Shown here piece by piece: positions 7,905 to 15,758 of a stretch of 23,146 nt of DNA. The DNA is from Actinomycetota bacterium (lineage in GTDB: Bacteria; Actinomycetota; Actinomycetes; Nanopelagicales; Nanopelagicaceae). The stretch lies in assembly GCA_010028225.1 (NCBI GenBank), contig RGOY01000005.1:1-23146 (forward strand), read 5' to 3'. The notes under the pieces were generated by a model that was not told the origin of the DNA, searched no databases, and saw only the letters and a program-made list of their open reading frames with translations. Both the position numbers and the translations under genes were made by a program. Position 1 is the first letter of the stretch. Each line of letters opens with the position of its first letter.

Positions 7905-10193
7905 ATGCGCGATTCGCTCAGTTATCGATTAAAGAAGATGCTTCTTGGTAAACCCCTCAATCGACATAGCCTCGCTCACCAGAGATTAAAGAAGCGTTAC
8001 GCACTCGGAGTTCTCTCATCTGATCCGATCTCATCGTCAGCTTACGGAACCGAGCAGATTCTTGTCGTCCTCGTCCCTACATTTGGAATATTGGCATTTT
8101 CGATGTTGATGCCGATGACTGCGGTCGTGCTTGCAGTGTTGATCATTATCACGCTCTCCTACCGAAACGTAATTTCAACCTATACGCAATTCGGTGGCGC
8201 ATATATAGTGGCACGAGATAATTTCCGTCCGCTGATTGCCCAAGTAGCGGCAGTCGCACTCATTCTCGATTATGTAGTGACGCTTGCAATTCAATCAGCA
8301 GCTGGCGTCGCAGCAATCATCTCCGCATTTCCTCATCTTCATCCCTACAAGATCCCGATGGCAGTCTCGATCATCCTCTTCCTCGCCTACGGAAATCTTC
8401 GCGGCGTGAAAGAGGCAGGGAAAATGTTCGCTCTTCCTACTTATCTCTTTATTGTCTCGATGTTCATCGTTTTCATTATCGGAATCATCCGAGAAATCAC
8501 TGGAACCCTTCCAACGCTCGATCCTCGAGCCGAAGGAGCACTCGTTTTGGGTGAGGATAAAGCGCTACTGGCTGGCGCCACTATCTTCATCTTGTTACGC
8601 GCATTTGCAAATGGTGGTTCCTCTCTAACGGGACTAGAGGCAATATCTGATGGCGTAGGGCTTTTCAAGACTCCTGAGTATGTCAACGCCCGGCGAACTC
8701 TCGTCATCATGTCCACAATCCTTGGATCGTTGGTATTTGGCATCTCATATTTCGCCCACAAAATCTATGCCATGCCTTATCAAGATGAAGCACCAACAGT
8801 CATTTCTCAAGTTGCGCACGCAATCCTTGGTGATGGGACATTCGGAACCATCTTCTTCTACATCGTTCAGGCCGGAACAATGTTGATTCTCTTTGCTGGT
8901 GCTAATACCACTTTCAATGCCTTCCCAATCGTGGTCAATTACGCAGCGGCTGATGGTTACCTTCCACGATGGCTGACTAAGCGCGGGCATAGACTCAACT
9001 TCTCGAATGGCATTCTTGTCTTGACGATTTCTGCCTTGATTCTTGTTTTCGCGACAGGTGCTTCGGTCTCCTTTCTTGTGGCTTTCTATGCGCTAGGCGT
9101 CTTCACTGCCTTCACTATTTCAGGACTTGGAATGGCGAAACATAACTTCAAAAATCGTAAAGAGAAATGGAAAATCAACTTTGTCATCAATGGACTCGCT
9201 GGATCAATTGCATTTATTGTCGTCATTGTCTTTTCGATAGTTAAGTTCAATCAAGGCGCGTGGGTCATTCTCTTCATAGCGCCGGTCTTGATCATGGCAT
9301 TGACTCGACTTCGCCGACGTTACGAAATCGAACAAGATGCCCTGGAACTATCCACTGCTACAAGTAGGGCGACCTCTATTTCGCACCATCATGTTGCTGT
9401 CTTGGTCGACAAGATCGACATCGCTACCGTTGCGACAGTCAGATATGCACGAAGTCTCAAACCCCAGTCCCTCATTGCTTTGCATTTCGTCGTAGATGAT
9501 CAGAAGGGTAAAGAGTTGGCCGAGGAGTGGGCCAAGAATCCTGCTTTCGATGATATTTCCCTGGAATTGATTGACTGTCCCGATAGACGATTGGCTCGAG
9601 CAGCCGTGGACTACGCCGTCCGAGCGACAATGAAAACAGATGTTGAGTTGACGCTTCTTCTGCCGAGACGCGCATATTCAAGGTTTTTGGGTCGAATATT
9701 GCACGATCAGACAGCGGAAGCAATCGCGAGGCCAATCTCTCAACTACCGAGAGTTGTGGCAACGATTGTTCCATTTGATGTCGATCGAATTCTTAACGGG
9801 CGTAGCGCAACAACTAACGAAAAATCTGATCTTGCACCAAGTGAGCAAGTGGCGACAGTCGAGCGTCCTTTGCGTGCACAATCAGAATTCTTGAGTGATA
9901 AGACTCGGGCATCTCACTTCTCATCAGAGATCATGCCGATTGGCAAGATCTCCTGGCGCAACCGAGCACATGTCCAAGGTCGAGTCTCTGCTCTACGGTC
10001 ATCACCATCAAGTAGCGCTCCACGCATTGATGTAGAAGTTTGGGATGAAAGTGGCGGTGTAACGCTTCAGTTCCTCGGAAGACGAGAAATCGCCGGGCTT
10101 GAAGTTGGATCAGTTCTTCGGGCTGAAGGAATGGTCGGCGAGCAAGAGGGAGCGCTCACCATTCTCAATCCGTCGTACGAAATCTTGGATTAA
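7905..10193 (+). CDS. APC-family permease with UspA-like and C-terminal OB-fold regions (762 aa)
   Basis: The N-terminal ~470 residues form a 12-TM transporter of the amino acid/polyamine/organocation type: SSDPISSSAYGTEQIL near the start, FILLRAFANGGSSLTGLEAISDG, then AGANTTFNAFP. A cytoplasmic part follows with a UspA-like fold (HHHVAVLVDKIDIATVATVRYA and later repeats), then a linker. The last ~87 residues (IGKISWRNRAHVQGRV … GVTLQFLGRREIAGLEVGS … NPSYEIL) look like an OB-fold. In other actinobacteria the APC gene and an OB-fold gene are, from memory, separate neighbours (Rv2690c and Rv2694c), so this appears to be a fusion. ATG 7905 suits the family N-terminus (MRDSLSYRLKKMLLGKPL); a GTG at 7800 would add 35 poor-looking residues. 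The substrate may be an amino acid or K+; sequence does not decide. Confidence 0.9.
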   Translation: MRDSLSYRLKKMLLGKPLNRHSLAHQRLKKRYALGVLSSDPISSSAYGTEQILVVLVPTFGILAFSMLMPMTAVVLAVLIIITLSYRNVISTYTQFGGAYIVARDNFRPLIAQVAAVALILDYVVTLAIQSAAGVAAIISAFPHLHPYKIPMAVSIILFLAYGNLRGVKEAGKMFALPTYLFIVSMFIVFIIGIIREITGTLPTLDPRAEGALVLGEDKALLAGATIFILLRAFANGGSSLTGLEAISDGVGLFKTPEYVNARRTLVIMSTILGSLVFGISYFAHKIYAMPYQDEAPTVISQVAHAILGDGTFGTIFFYIVQAGTMLILFAGANTTFNAFPIVVNYAAADGYLPRWLTKRGHRLNFSNGILVLTISALILVFATGASVSFLVAFYALGVFTAFTISGLGMAKHNFKNRKEKWKINFVINGLAGSIAFIVVIVFSIVKFNQGAWVILFIAPVLIMALTRLRRRYEIEQDALELSTATSRATSISHHHVAVLVDKIDIATVATVRYARSLKPQSLIALHFVVDDQKGKELAEEWAKNPAFDDISLELIDCPDRRLARAAVDYAVRATMKTDVELTLLLPRRAYSRFLGRILHDQTAEAIARPISQLPRVVATIVPFDVDRILNGRSATTNEKSDLAPSEQVATVERPLRAQSEFLSDKTRASHFSSEIMPIGKISWRNRAHVQGRVSALRSSPSSSAPRIDVEVWDESGGVTLQFLGRREIAGLEVGSVLRAEGMVGEQEGALTILNPSYEILD

Positions 10194-10387
10194 CCTCCGC
10201 CAGATTTCCTTCGAAACATCTTCGGGGCATTCGCGCCCTGTTCACCTTTACCAATTTTGGAGCCTGATCCACCTGAAGATCCTGGGGTTGCGCCGCCCTT
10301 ACTCTTTTTCTTTTGAAGCGCTTCAAGAAACTTCGCCTTGGGATCGTTATTTTGTTCAGCGTTAGTCGCTGATGCATCCTCATTCAT
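10190..10387 (-). CDS. DUF5302-like small basic protein (65 aa)
   Basis: Short, Lys/Gly/Ser-rich protein: an acidic N-terminus (MNEDASATNAEQNN), a helix (DPKAKFLEALQKKK), a Gly/Ser-rich middle and a conserved-looking end (KMFRRKSGGG). This is the DUF5302 pattern of actinobacteria; function unknown. The ATG at 10385-10387 is chosen over a far-upstream in-frame start, because the longer version would run through the adjacent bldC-like gene. Its TAA overlaps the TAA of the transporter gene tail to tail within TTAA. Only 5 bases separate it from the bldC stop, so it is probably the last gene of that unit. Confidence 0.75.
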   Translation of the reverse strand: MNEDASATNAEQNNDPKAKFLEALQKKKSKGGATPGSSGGSGSKIGKGEQGANAPKMFRRKSGGG

Positions 10388-10392
10388 GGTCT

Positions 10393-10671
10393 CTAAAACT
10401 CCCGAGCGGGCGATACTTGAGCCGGCATAGTTGGTGACGTCATGTTTGATGCCTGGGATGGTGTTGCAGGTGTTGTTTGCATCGCACCAGGAACAGTCTT
10501 GAGAAGAGCTTGCACCTCGGATTGGCGATAGCGACGATGACCACCCAGAGTGCGGATTGCAGTTAGCTTTCCCGCCTTTGCCCAACGGGTCACCGTCTTG
10601 GGGTCGACTCGAAAGAGTGCAGCCACTTCAGCAGGCGTCAGTAGAACTTCGTGATCGCGCGGTCGCAACAC
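10393..10671 (-). CDS. bldC: BldC-family MerR-like DNA-binding regulator (92 aa)
   Basis: Single-domain winged-helix regulator. The core LLTPAEVAALFRVDPKTVTRWA, then AGKLTAIRTLGGHRRYRQSEVQALL, is nearly the same as Streptomyces BldC, which binds direct repeats and controls the timing of development; non-sporulating actinobacteria keep it too. The GTG at 10669-10671, with GAGGGG 7 bases before it, gives the family-typical ~9 residues ahead of LLTPAEVA. A TTG at 10746 would add 25 residues and put leader hairpins inside the gene, so it is rejected. The C-terminal ~35 residues are a low-complexity Thr/Pro/Ser/Met tail, longer than in BldC. A DUF3073 gene and a conserved unknown lie upstream, a grouping also seen near bldC in Streptomyces. 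Confidence 0.9.
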   Translation of the reverse strand: MLRPRDHEVLLTPAEVAALFRVDPKTVTRWAKAGKLTAIRTLGGHRRYRQSEVQALLKTVPGAMQTTPATPSQASNMTSPTMPAQVSPAREF

Positions 10672-10685
10672 TCGACACCCCTCTA

Positions 10686-10708
10686 ATCGGATGTCTGATT
10701 TATCCGAT
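10686..10708. promoter_or_regulatory. Stem-loop in the bldC leader
   Basis: ATCGGAT (10686-10692) and ATCCGAT (10702-10708) pair perfectly across a 9-base loop, 15 bases upstream of the GTG start and close to its Shine-Dalgarno. It might tune translation or be an operator; both are inference. Confidence 0.35.
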
Positions 10709-10733
10709 ATGGCCGAAGTATTCCGAGCGAGTT

Positions 10734-10750
10734 CCCCTTGTGGCAAGGGG
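10734..10750 (-). terminator. Hairpin between the 271-aa protein gene and bldC
   Basis: CCCCTTG / CAAGGGG, a 7-bp perfect stem with a 3-base loop, 48 bases after the upstream stop and without a U-tract. It could end the upstream transcript or form part of the bldC leader. Confidence 0.35.
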
Positions 10751-10797
10751 TTAGAGCATCAATTTCTTGATGAAGTTCCATCTGTAGCGCCCATCAG

Positions 10798-11613
10798 CTA
10801 CATGGCCTGTTCGAAAGCTCCCACTCGTCGCCACCGTGAGACTAAGCGTTCATAGCCGCGGCCTGCCATAGCGCCATCACCGGCGGCCAAACCTTGAAGC
10901 GAGAGAGTCACGTCCTCAATCGATGAGTCAGATTCAAGCCCGGCTTCACCATGAGCGAGAAGGCTTTGCTCTAAGTAAAGCGCGAGCCCACCATAATCGC
11001 ATTCGACTTTCGAGTCAGCGTGAAAGAGATTGAGCCAGGCGAGAAGAGTTGCTATCTCACCTTCGATTGGACCATTACCAAATGCACTGACCACGGCTCG
11101 ATGTGCCGATTCACACCGTCGTTTTGCGGTTGCGATATCGGTGCGAATTACAGTGAATGGACCCTCTGATGTATGTCCACGAAGACGCTCGCCTGGTTCG
11201 AAGAGGGCAAACCAACGGGGTGGAATCACCCAAGTCTCGGTCAGGATATGTGGAACACGATCTTCAAGATCTTCAGAATTAATCGAGAGTGCATCTTCTA
11301 AAGAGGGCGGAACGAAGAAAGTTGTTATTGAAGTGGGAAAAGACTCTTTGAAAGAATCGAGTGCTGCCCAACATCTCATCGCCGTAGACCAAGGTGCTAC
11401 AAAGCGTTCGTCACCGACATCAAGAATATGTGCGCCGTCAGAGCGGAATGCAGGTGGTTCGGGACGGATTATTCGCCGCAGGGCACGATTTTCTTCATCG
11501 CGTCGTGTGGCAGCGTTCGCAGGGATTGCTTTCCATCGAAGTTGATCTGCAGGAGAGAACGCAGCTAATGGTTCATAGATTCTCAGTGAAGCGACATACG
11601 GTGTTGGACGCAT
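10798..11613 (-). CDS. Conserved actinobacterial protein of unknown function, bldC-linked (271 aa)
   Basis: I recognise this as the kind of hypothetical protein found between DUF3073 and bldC in actinobacteria (SCO4090-like, from memory), but I know no function. The start (RIYEPLAAFSPADQLRWKAI) is characteristic. There is no signal peptide or TM segment, so it is likely cytoplasmic. Notable stretches are ILTETWVIPPRWFALFEPGE and HTSEGPFTVIRTDIATAKRR in the middle, and a helical C-terminus with YGGLALYLEQSLLAHGEAG. The ATG start has a good AGGGAG Shine-Dalgarno. 126 bases with two stem-loops separate it from bldC. It follows the DUF3073 gene by 41 bases, so those two may share a transcript. 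Confidence 0.85.
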   Translation of the reverse strand: MRPTPYVASLRIYEPLAAFSPADQLRWKAIPANAATRRDEENRALRRIIRPEPPAFRSDGAHILDVGDERFVAPWSTAMRCWAALDSFKESFPTSITTFFVPPSLEDALSINSEDLEDRVPHILTETWVIPPRWFALFEPGERLRGHTSEGPFTVIRTDIATAKRRCESAHRAVVSAFGNGPIEGEIATLLAWLNLFHADSKVECDYGGLALYLEQSLLAHGEAGLESDSSIEDVTLSLQGLAAGDGAMAGRGYERLVSRWRRVGAFEQAM

Positions 11614-11654
11614 AACGCTCCCTAGAACTTCGAAAACTTATTCGCTATTCCCAA

Positions 11655-11831
11655 TCAACGACGAGGGATGTAATTGCCCTCGGCATATGGATCAAAGTCA
11701 TCACCGCGGTCGTCTTTATCGACTTCACCATGCAATTCCTTGGTCAACTTCTCGATATCAATATCTTGAGAGTTGTACTTCAGGTCTCGTGCGACTTTCG
11801 TTTGTTTGGCTTTCGCTCGGCCGCGCCCCAT
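11655..11831 (-). CDS. DUF3073 family protein (58 aa)
   Basis: Starts MGRGRAKAKQTKVARDLKY, the invariant opening of actinobacterial DUF3073, followed by a helical middle and an acidic stretch (DKDDRGDDFDPYAEG) ending in IPRR. The role is unknown; the basic start and small size would suit nucleic-acid or ribosome binding, which is inference. The ATG at 11829-11831 matches the family start, so a GTG-type start 15 bases upstream (MGGHA…) is not used. 37 bases separate it from the GT-C-like gene upstream. Confidence 0.9.
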   Translation of the reverse strand: MGRGRAKAKQTKVARDLKYNSQDIDIEKLTKELHGEVDKDDRGDDFDPYAEGNYIPRR

Positions 11832-11868
11832 AGCGTGACCCCCCACTTCGTATATCTCAGGGTATATC

Positions 11869-13329
11869 TCAGACAGGTAGATTAGTCGTTCTAGTCAAAC
11901 TCTTCCAAAGTAGCTTTTCTTCCCCATTTATCGAGCGTCTTACTCGTTTACTGAAGGCCCAGGCAAGACCAACCCCCTGCAAAAAGAGGCTCAGCCCCGC
12001 TACCGGAAGTCTGAATCGATGATCACCAATCGTGGCCATCGAAACCAACATATTGATGATGATCACAGCAAGGGAGGTGACTCCCAGCAACCTTTCAAGT
12101 CCGTTGGCACGCCAGAGGATCCAGAATCCAAAAAGCATAAATCCGATCGTTGAAAGTAACCATAGCCAAGAGACGACTTTGCCTATCGTTCCAAATATCA
12201 AATCATAACCTTGCTGATTCTGAGCAGTTGATTTCAATGGATGATTCTGATTCCAAGGATTTCGAGCCATGGTGCCATTAGCAACCGGACCAAACCATGG
12301 TGACCAATAGAAGACGGCTTTCCGAAGCACCAACGAAGTTGCCTCGCCTGGATTTTCCAGATACCAGTCGATCACGCATCTGACCACTGCATTGTCCTTA
12401 TCCGCTGCGCTTCCCTCACTTTCTGGGCAAACGAGATCACTGCCACCATTGCCGTATCCCCCCGTAGCGCCAGGGCCCGCACCGATTCGCATCGTGACGC
12501 CAAGGTTTGTAGAGATGTAAGCCTGACCGGTCGCCGCTGTATTCCTAGCAACGAGGAACGCTGGAAAGACGAGAGAGGTGGCAATAGTGATTGCAAGGAA
12601 TCCCAAAGCAACCTTCTTGGTCCGCGTTGCAAGAGCCCAAATGATAAAGATCATGAAACCGATTACAACCATACGTGGTTGCATGAATGAGGTGAGTGAA
12701 ATAGTCAGCGCTGCAAGGAGCGATTCCTTGCTGAACCAACCGAACTTCTTCTTTTGAAACTCAGTAATTAAAAGAGCGAGTGCAACGAGAAGGAGGGCTG
12801 CTGCTGGACTCTCGTAGCCAATGGCATAGGAATTGAAAGAAAGAGTTGGGTTAAAGCAAAGAATCAGCGCTAGTGGAATGGCAAAGCGGCGAAGTCGAGT
12901 TGTTGCAATTCGATCGATGAAATAGGCCATGGCGAGCGAGTAAATGATGGTCTGAATGAGAGCAGCGCTCACCAAAGTCAAAGAACGGAATGGGAGACCA
13001 AAGATATAGAGCAAGATGGGATACCCCGCTGGCCAATAGTCATATCCTTCTGGAGTAAGAACGCCATTAGAAAGAAGTGCGTTAAGTCCATTGACATAAT
13101 TCTCGCCATCGGCGCCGAGCCAGAAATTTCCTAACCGATATTGTGTTGGGTCAATACTCGGCCAAGGTACCGCTGGAATTCTTGCAATCAAGTAAAGCTT
13201 GATTAAGAGTGCCGAAAGTGGAATCAGCAGAAGATTTCTACGAAACTTATCTTGACTAAATGCCGTTGAAGCGTCGGAGGAGGATTGCGCGGAGTGCTTA
13301 GCCTTCTTCTGACTCTTCCGTTTTGCCAC
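11869..13329 (-). CDS. GT-C-fold-like polytopic membrane protein (486 aa)
   Basis: About 11 TM segments after a Lys/Ser-rich cytoplasmic N-terminus of about 30 residues. The first periplasmic loop has acidic residues (D60, D74, E76 in PSIDPTQY … LGADGENY), typical of GT-C glycosyltransferases that use polyprenyl-phosphate sugars (PMT, ArnT, mannosyltransferases). A long outer loop late in the protein holds a Cys pair (LVCPESEG … VVRCVIDWY). I cannot assign a specific enzyme. With GtrA, the WecA-type enzyme and GalE nearby, a role in envelope glycan or glycolipid assembly is plausible inference. GTG start after AGGGG. It follows purB by 39 bases and may belong to the purA-galE-purB transcript. 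Confidence 0.8.
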   Translation of the reverse strand: MAKRKSQKKAKHSAQSSSDASTAFSQDKFRRNLLLIPLSALLIKLYLIARIPAVPWPSIDPTQYRLGNFWLGADGENYVNGLNALLSNGVLTPEGYDYWPAGYPILLYIFGLPFRSLTLVSAALIQTIIYSLAMAYFIDRIATTRLRRFAIPLALILCFNPTLSFNSYAIGYESPAAALLLVALALLITEFQKKKFGWFSKESLLAALTISLTSFMQPRMVVIGFMIFIIWALATRTKKVALGFLAITIATSLVFPAFLVARNTAATGQAYISTNLGVTMRIGAGPGATGGYGNGGSDLVCPESEGSAADKDNAVVRCVIDWYLENPGEATSLVLRKAVFYWSPWFGPVANGTMARNPWNQNHPLKSTAQNQQGYDLIFGTIGKVVSWLWLLSTIGFMLFGFWILWRANGLERLLGVTSLAVIIINMLVSMATIGDHRFRLPVAGLSLFLQGVGLAWAFSKRVRRSINGEEKLLWKSLTRTTNLPV

Positions 13330-13368
13330 TTGAAATCAACCCCTAACTACTTTTCTGACTCAGGAGAA

Positions 13369-14805
13369 TCAGATTATCTCCTCAAAACCTTCACTCTTTG
13401 ATATTTTAAAACTCGAATGTGGTTTGCGTAATTCGAGTCTCCTCACTCGCGCCACCACTCTATCTACTTGATCCAGCGCATTACCAAGAAGACTCAGAGG
13501 GTTCGAGGCGAGAGCGGAGATTTCGGCCTCAGAGAGTGGAAAGTCGGGATCGGATGCTAGATCCAAGAACAGCTTCGCCTCCTTGCCTAGATTTATCATT
13601 TCTGCAGCATGGAGTGAGTGTCTCTGAATTATCTTATGTGCATCCTCGCGCCCCATTCCCTTCTTCACCGCTTCCGTCAGCAGGCGAGTAGTGACTAAAA
13701 ATGGGAGATTTTGACGTACTTCTAACTCGATGCGGCCCGGAAAAACTTTCATCTCCTTCAATATGGTCGCAAACGCTTGGAATATCCCATCAAGAGCGAA
13801 AAATGCTCCTGGAAGTGCAACTCGTCGCACTACCGAGCACGAAACATCACCTTCATTCCATTGATCACCTGAGATTTCGCTGATCATTGACAAGTGTCCT
13901 TTAAGAACAACACTCAATCCATTGATTCGCTCGGATGAACGAGCGTTGACTTTATGTGGCATGGCCGACGAACCCACTTGACCTTCCTTGAATCCCTCAC
14001 TGATATGACCAAGCCCTGCCATAAGTCGCAATGTTGTTGCGAAAGAGGATGGACCAGCGGCGAGTTGGACCAGCGTGGAAAGTACTTCGAAGTCAATGGA
14101 CCGAGGATATATCTGTCCAGTCGAATCTAAAATCCGTTCAAATCCCAGCTCTTTAGCAACTAACTTTTCGATTTGGAGATGAGAATCTGCGCCAAGTAAG
14201 TCGGTCATATCTTGAGCGCTTCCCACAGGACCGCGAAGACCCCTAAACGGATAGCGATCAATGAGATTCTCAAGCCTCTCAAGTGCGAAAAGGAATTCTT
14301 CAGTAACTGTTGCGAATCTTTTCCCTAGAGTGGTCAACTGCGCTGGGACATTATGGGATCTGCCGACGATGACCAAATCCTTGAATTCCTCTGCCCGTAT
14401 TGCGAGTTGTTGAATTAATGCAGTTGCTCTTTGATAAGTAAGAAAGAGTGAGTCCCGGATTTGTGTAGCTTCGATTGTCTCGGTTAGATCTCGACTCGTC
14501 ATCCCCAGATGAATGCTTTGGGACTTAGCTAACTCATTGAACTCTTCGATTCGCGCTTTAACGTCGTGGCGAAGGCGACGCTCGCGATCTTCTATCGAGC
14601 GAAGATCGACCTTGTCGACCACTTTCTCGTATCTTGTAATTTCATCCGAGGAAATTTTGAGACCAGCGCTCACTTGTGCGCGCAAGACCATTATCCAGAG
14701 TTCTCTTTCTCGGATTACCTTGGCTTCTGGTGCCCAAATTTCGCGCATAGCCCTCGAGGCGTACCTCTCTGCTAGGACATCGCTCATAGATTCACTCACG
14801 CTCAT
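13369..14805 (-). CDS. purB: Adenylosuccinate lyase (478 aa)
   Basis: Splits adenylosuccinate to AMP and SAICAR to AICAR, both with release of fumarate, in the cytoplasm as a homotetramer. Signatures: HLGMTSRDLTE (99-109), VGRSHNVPAQ with the catalytic-type His151, and the flexible signature loop VGSSAMPHKVNARSSER (277-293) with the catalytic Ser. The length is usual. The ATG at 14803-14805 overlaps the TGA of galE (ATGA), so translation is likely coupled; an ATG six codons on (14787) is a possible alternative. Its partner enzyme PurA is in the same operon, so two steps to AMP are made together. Confidence 0.95.
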   Translation of the reverse strand: MSVSESMSDVLAERYASRAMREIWAPEAKVIRERELWIMVLRAQVSAGLKISSDEITRYEKVVDKVDLRSIEDRERRLRHDVKARIEEFNELAKSQSIHLGMTSRDLTETIEATQIRDSLFLTYQRATALIQQLAIRAEEFKDLVIVGRSHNVPAQLTTLGKRFATVTEEFLFALERLENLIDRYPFRGLRGPVGSAQDMTDLLGADSHLQIEKLVAKELGFERILDSTGQIYPRSIDFEVLSTLVQLAAGPSSFATTLRLMAGLGHISEGFKEGQVGSSAMPHKVNARSSERINGLSVVLKGHLSMISEISGDQWNEGDVSCSVVRRVALPGAFFALDGIFQAFATILKEMKVFPGRIELEVRQNLPFLVTTRLLTEAVKKGMGREDAHKIIQRHSLHAAEMINLGKEAKLFLDLASDPDFPLSEAEISALASNPLSLLGNALDQVDRVVARVRRLELRKPHSSFKISKSEGFEEII

Positions 14806-15758
14806 GCTCTCGTATTCCAGGCGCGCCAGGCTGACTCAACCATATCTTGCAATGTAAGCCTTGGACTCCAACCAAGATCTTTTGAGATGCGATCGATATT
14901 GGAAATCAACTTAGGTGAATCGCCTGCCCTACGCGTCACAACCTTCGCACCAGTTGAGCTACCTATGGTCCGCTCAATTTGATCGATGACCTCTCGTACT
15001 GAGTAACCAATACCAGATCCAACGTTGTAAGTCTTAGTTATCTGTTTGTCGCTTACCGCTTTTAAGGCGGCGATATGTGAGTTCGAGAGATCCGAAACAT
15101 GAATGTAGTCACGGATGCAAGTCCCGTCTGCAGTTGGATAGTCATCTCCATATATCTCAGGACTCAGTCCATCCTCTAGCGCCTGAAAAACTTTTGGCAC
15201 CAAGTTGTCCTTGGAATTGTCACCAAGATTGGGGGAGCCAGCACCAACGACATTGAAGTAACGAAGGGAGATGGATGACCACCCCTCAGCCTCACCAATA
15301 GTTCGTATCAATTCCTCTGAGAGGAGTTTGGTTGCACCATAAGGTGAGAGAGGTTCGGTTGGATCGTCTTCAGAAATCGCATCCTTCTCGCTCGGTGCAT
15401 AGACGGCAGCCGTGGAAGAGAAGACTATTTTCTTCACGCCATTCACACTCATCGCTGCGAGAAGATTGAGTGTGCCCCCGACATTGTTCTCGTAATACTT
15501 GAGTGGATTCTCAACCGACTCTCCAACCGCTTTCTTTGCAGCAAGATGGATCACTGAATCAACACCCTTTGTGGCCGTTACAACCGCATCCCGATCAAGA
15601 ATGTTGACGCGATGAATGTCCGTAAAACGCTCTACCCGTTTTGAAAGCCCATTGGAAAAATCGTCGAGAATCCTTACCTCATATCCCGAATCTGCAAGAT
15701 CATGGGCGATGTGCGCACCTATATATCCAGCGCCTCCAGTAATTAGGACTTTTGCCAT
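14802..15758 (-). CDS. galE: UDP-glucose 4-epimerase (318 aa)
   Basis: Short-chain dehydrogenase-type epimerase that interconverts UDP-glucose and UDP-galactose. The NAD-binding GGAGYIG motif is at 8-14; catalytic residues fall in FSSTAAVY (113-120) and the YxxxK pair Y140/K144 (SPYGATK); LRYFNVVGA (165-173) and an RDYIHV stretch follow. At 318 aa it is slightly shorter than the 330-340 of E. coli-type enzymes, as in many actinobacteria. It lies between purA and purB and is coupled to both: its ATG shares a base with the purA stop (TGATG) and its TGA overlaps the purB ATG. The product probably feeds envelope glycans. A UDP-GlcNAc activity cannot be ruled out. Confidence 0.92.
   Translation of the reverse strand: MAKVLITGGAGYIGAHIAHDLADSGYEVRILDDFSNGLSKRVERFTDIHRVNILDRDAVVTATKGVDSVIHLAAKKAVGESVENPLKYYENNVGGTLNLLAAMSVNGVKKIVFSSTAAVYAPSEKDAISEDDPTEPLSPYGATKLLSEELIRTIGEAEGWSSISLRYFNVVGAGSPNLGDNSKDNLVPKVFQALEDGLSPEIYGDDYPTADGTCIRDYIHVSDLSNSHIAALKAVSDKQITKTYNVGSGIGYSVREVIDQIERTIGSSTGAKVVTRRAGDSPKLISNIDRISKDLGWSPRLTLQDMVESAWRAWNTRA

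Noticed and set aside
10388..10585. 131-aa version of the DUF5302 protein
   Set aside because: The extra N-terminus runs through the bldC gene in another frame and has no family likeness; the ATG at 10387 gives the expected small protein.
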